A stretch of 5,658 nt of DNA from Akkermansiaceae bacterium UBA7890 (GTDB lineage: Bacteria > Verrucomicrobiota > Verrucomicrobiia > Verrucomicrobiales > Akkermansiaceae): contig DLRK01000053.1 in assembly GCA_002501065.1 (NCBI GenBank), forward strand, positions 1 through 5,658. The letters are read 5' to 3'. Below the pieces are notes generated by a model, which did not search any database, had not been told where the DNA came from, and was given only the letters and a program-made list of their open reading frames with translations. Positions 5,133 through 5,658 of the stretch are shown piece by piece; position 1 is the first letter of the stretch; the number at the start of each line of letters is the position of its first letter. The translations under genes were made by a program, and so were the position numbers.

Positions 5133-5658
5133 CTAAAGCGGACGGTCTTTCCGGAAGCGATAGTCCGGCCAAAGGGGACAGTTCAGGTCGACCCAGCCCT
5201 TGAGCACGCGTAATTCCTCCGGCTTGAGGATAACTCTCTCGTGCTGTTTATCGCCCAGAACCTTGAAGAGGCGGCTCTGGGACGTGCCAAACGAGAGAGG
5301 TTCGGCCTTGAAATGTCGCGAACCGTAGTGCCAGTCGAAATAGTGCACCCATCCCCCCGTGATCAGGGAGCGGTAGGAAGCGGGTACGCGGTGAGTGTCG
5401 CGGGTGCCTCGCAGATCGAATTTCGACTTGGTGTCATGGCAGTGAACGCAATTTGCGTCCAGAACGGGCTGGACGATCCGTTCGTAATCGAAGGGCACCG
5501 CGCCCCACGGCGGCGGGGTAAGTGTCTGCACGGTCTGGGTCAGGGCCTGGCTAGTATGCCTCAACGGTGTGGCGTGGCGGGCATCGTGGCAACCGACGCA
5601 ACTGCGCTGTTCACCCGCCTGAAGCTGGACCACGCTGCGCATGCGTTGCACCTCGTTG
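5133..5658 (-). CDS. HzsA-related diheme c-type cytochrome, C-terminal part; 5' partial at the right edge
   Basis: The frame is open to the right edge; the codon GTG at 5651-5649 is internal (residues NE precede it), so this is the C-terminal part of a longer exported protein. Counting from that codon, two heme-attachment motifs are visible: CVGCH at 18-22 (bases 5600-5586) and CVHCH at 68-72 (5450-5436). The context VQRMRSVVQLQAGEQRSCVG, then FDYERIVQPVLDANCVHCH, and the closing LKGWVDLNCPLWPDYRFR is typical of the large PVC-bacterial family annotated as related to the hydrazine synthase alpha subunit. Those proteins usually carry beta-propeller-like domains upstream of this diheme tail. The resemblance does not imply hydrazine synthesis; such genes are common in non-anammox PVC bacteria with unknown function. 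The stop codon sits in the small palindrome CCGCTAAAGCGG (5130-5141), which has no following T-run. Confidence 0.85.
   Translation of the reverse strand, partial: NEVQRMRSVVQLQAGEQRSCVGCHDARHATPLRHTSQALTQTVQTLTPPPWGAVPFDYERIVQPVLDANCVHCHDTKSKFDLRGTRDTHRVPASYRSLITGGWVHYFDWHYGSRHFKAEPLSFGTSQSRLFKVLGDKQHERVILKPEELRVLKGWVDLNCPLWPDYRFRKDRPL

Noticed and set aside
5130..5141. CCGCTAAAGCGG palindrome at the HzsA-like stop as a terminator.
   Set aside because: The stem is only four pairs with a four-base loop, and there is no T-run on the minus strand beyond it.
4870..5172. A 100-codon minus-strand ORF overlapping the HzsA-like gene end.
   Set aside because: It overlaps the certain HzsA-like reading frame and the IS tail in another phase, and shows no motif.

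Overview
The window looks like a piece of a Planctomycetota/Verrucomicrobiota (PVC-group) chromosome carrying a low-GC accessory block. Three genes point to PVC bacteria: a heme-binding domain of the planctomycete type, a TAT-exported Gfo/Idh/MocA oxidoreductase, and the C-terminal tail of a diheme protein resembling the hydrazine synthase alpha subunit (HzsA) family. No taxon below that level can be supported.

Layout, left to right. (1) The plus-strand block 2-2508 is GC-rich. It holds the C-terminal part of a large c-type cytochrome, then a 62-residue ORF with a signal-like N-terminus and one CxxCH motif whose GTG start overlaps the cytochrome's stop codon, then the Gfo/Idh/MocA gene behind a clear Shine-Dalgarno sequence. 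(2) From 2509 to 2630 there is a short GC-rich stretch ending in a second copy of a 45-bp repeat whose first copy lies inside the 62-residue ORF; a possible minus-strand gene tail also lies here. (3) From about 2631 to 4784 the DNA is clearly AT-richer. It carries the tail of a small ORF and a complete 639-residue TAT-exported FAD oxidoreductase resembling spermidine dehydrogenase. (4) From 4785 to about 4990 there is the 3' end of an IS3-family insertion sequence, recognisable from the transposase C-terminus in a frame with no start codon. (5) From the right edge leftwards on the minus strand are the tail of an HzsA-like diheme protein (5658-5133) and a short fragment that reads like the end of a jelly-roll (galactose-binding-like) domain and runs into the IS end.

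How it fits together. The native genes are all predicted to act outside the cytoplasm in redox or carbohydrate-related roles, typical of PVC bacteria, but the window gives no direct substrate for any of them. The spermidine-dehydrogenase-like gene differs from its neighbours in base composition and is bracketed by repeat copy 2 on the left and the IS3 remnant on the right. It is best read as horizontally acquired DNA, or possibly a chimeric assembly join. No CRISPR array, tRNA, rRNA or recognisable defence system is present. The best candidates for something new are the repeat/composition junction near 2630 and the tiny CxxCH protein coupled to the large cytochrome.
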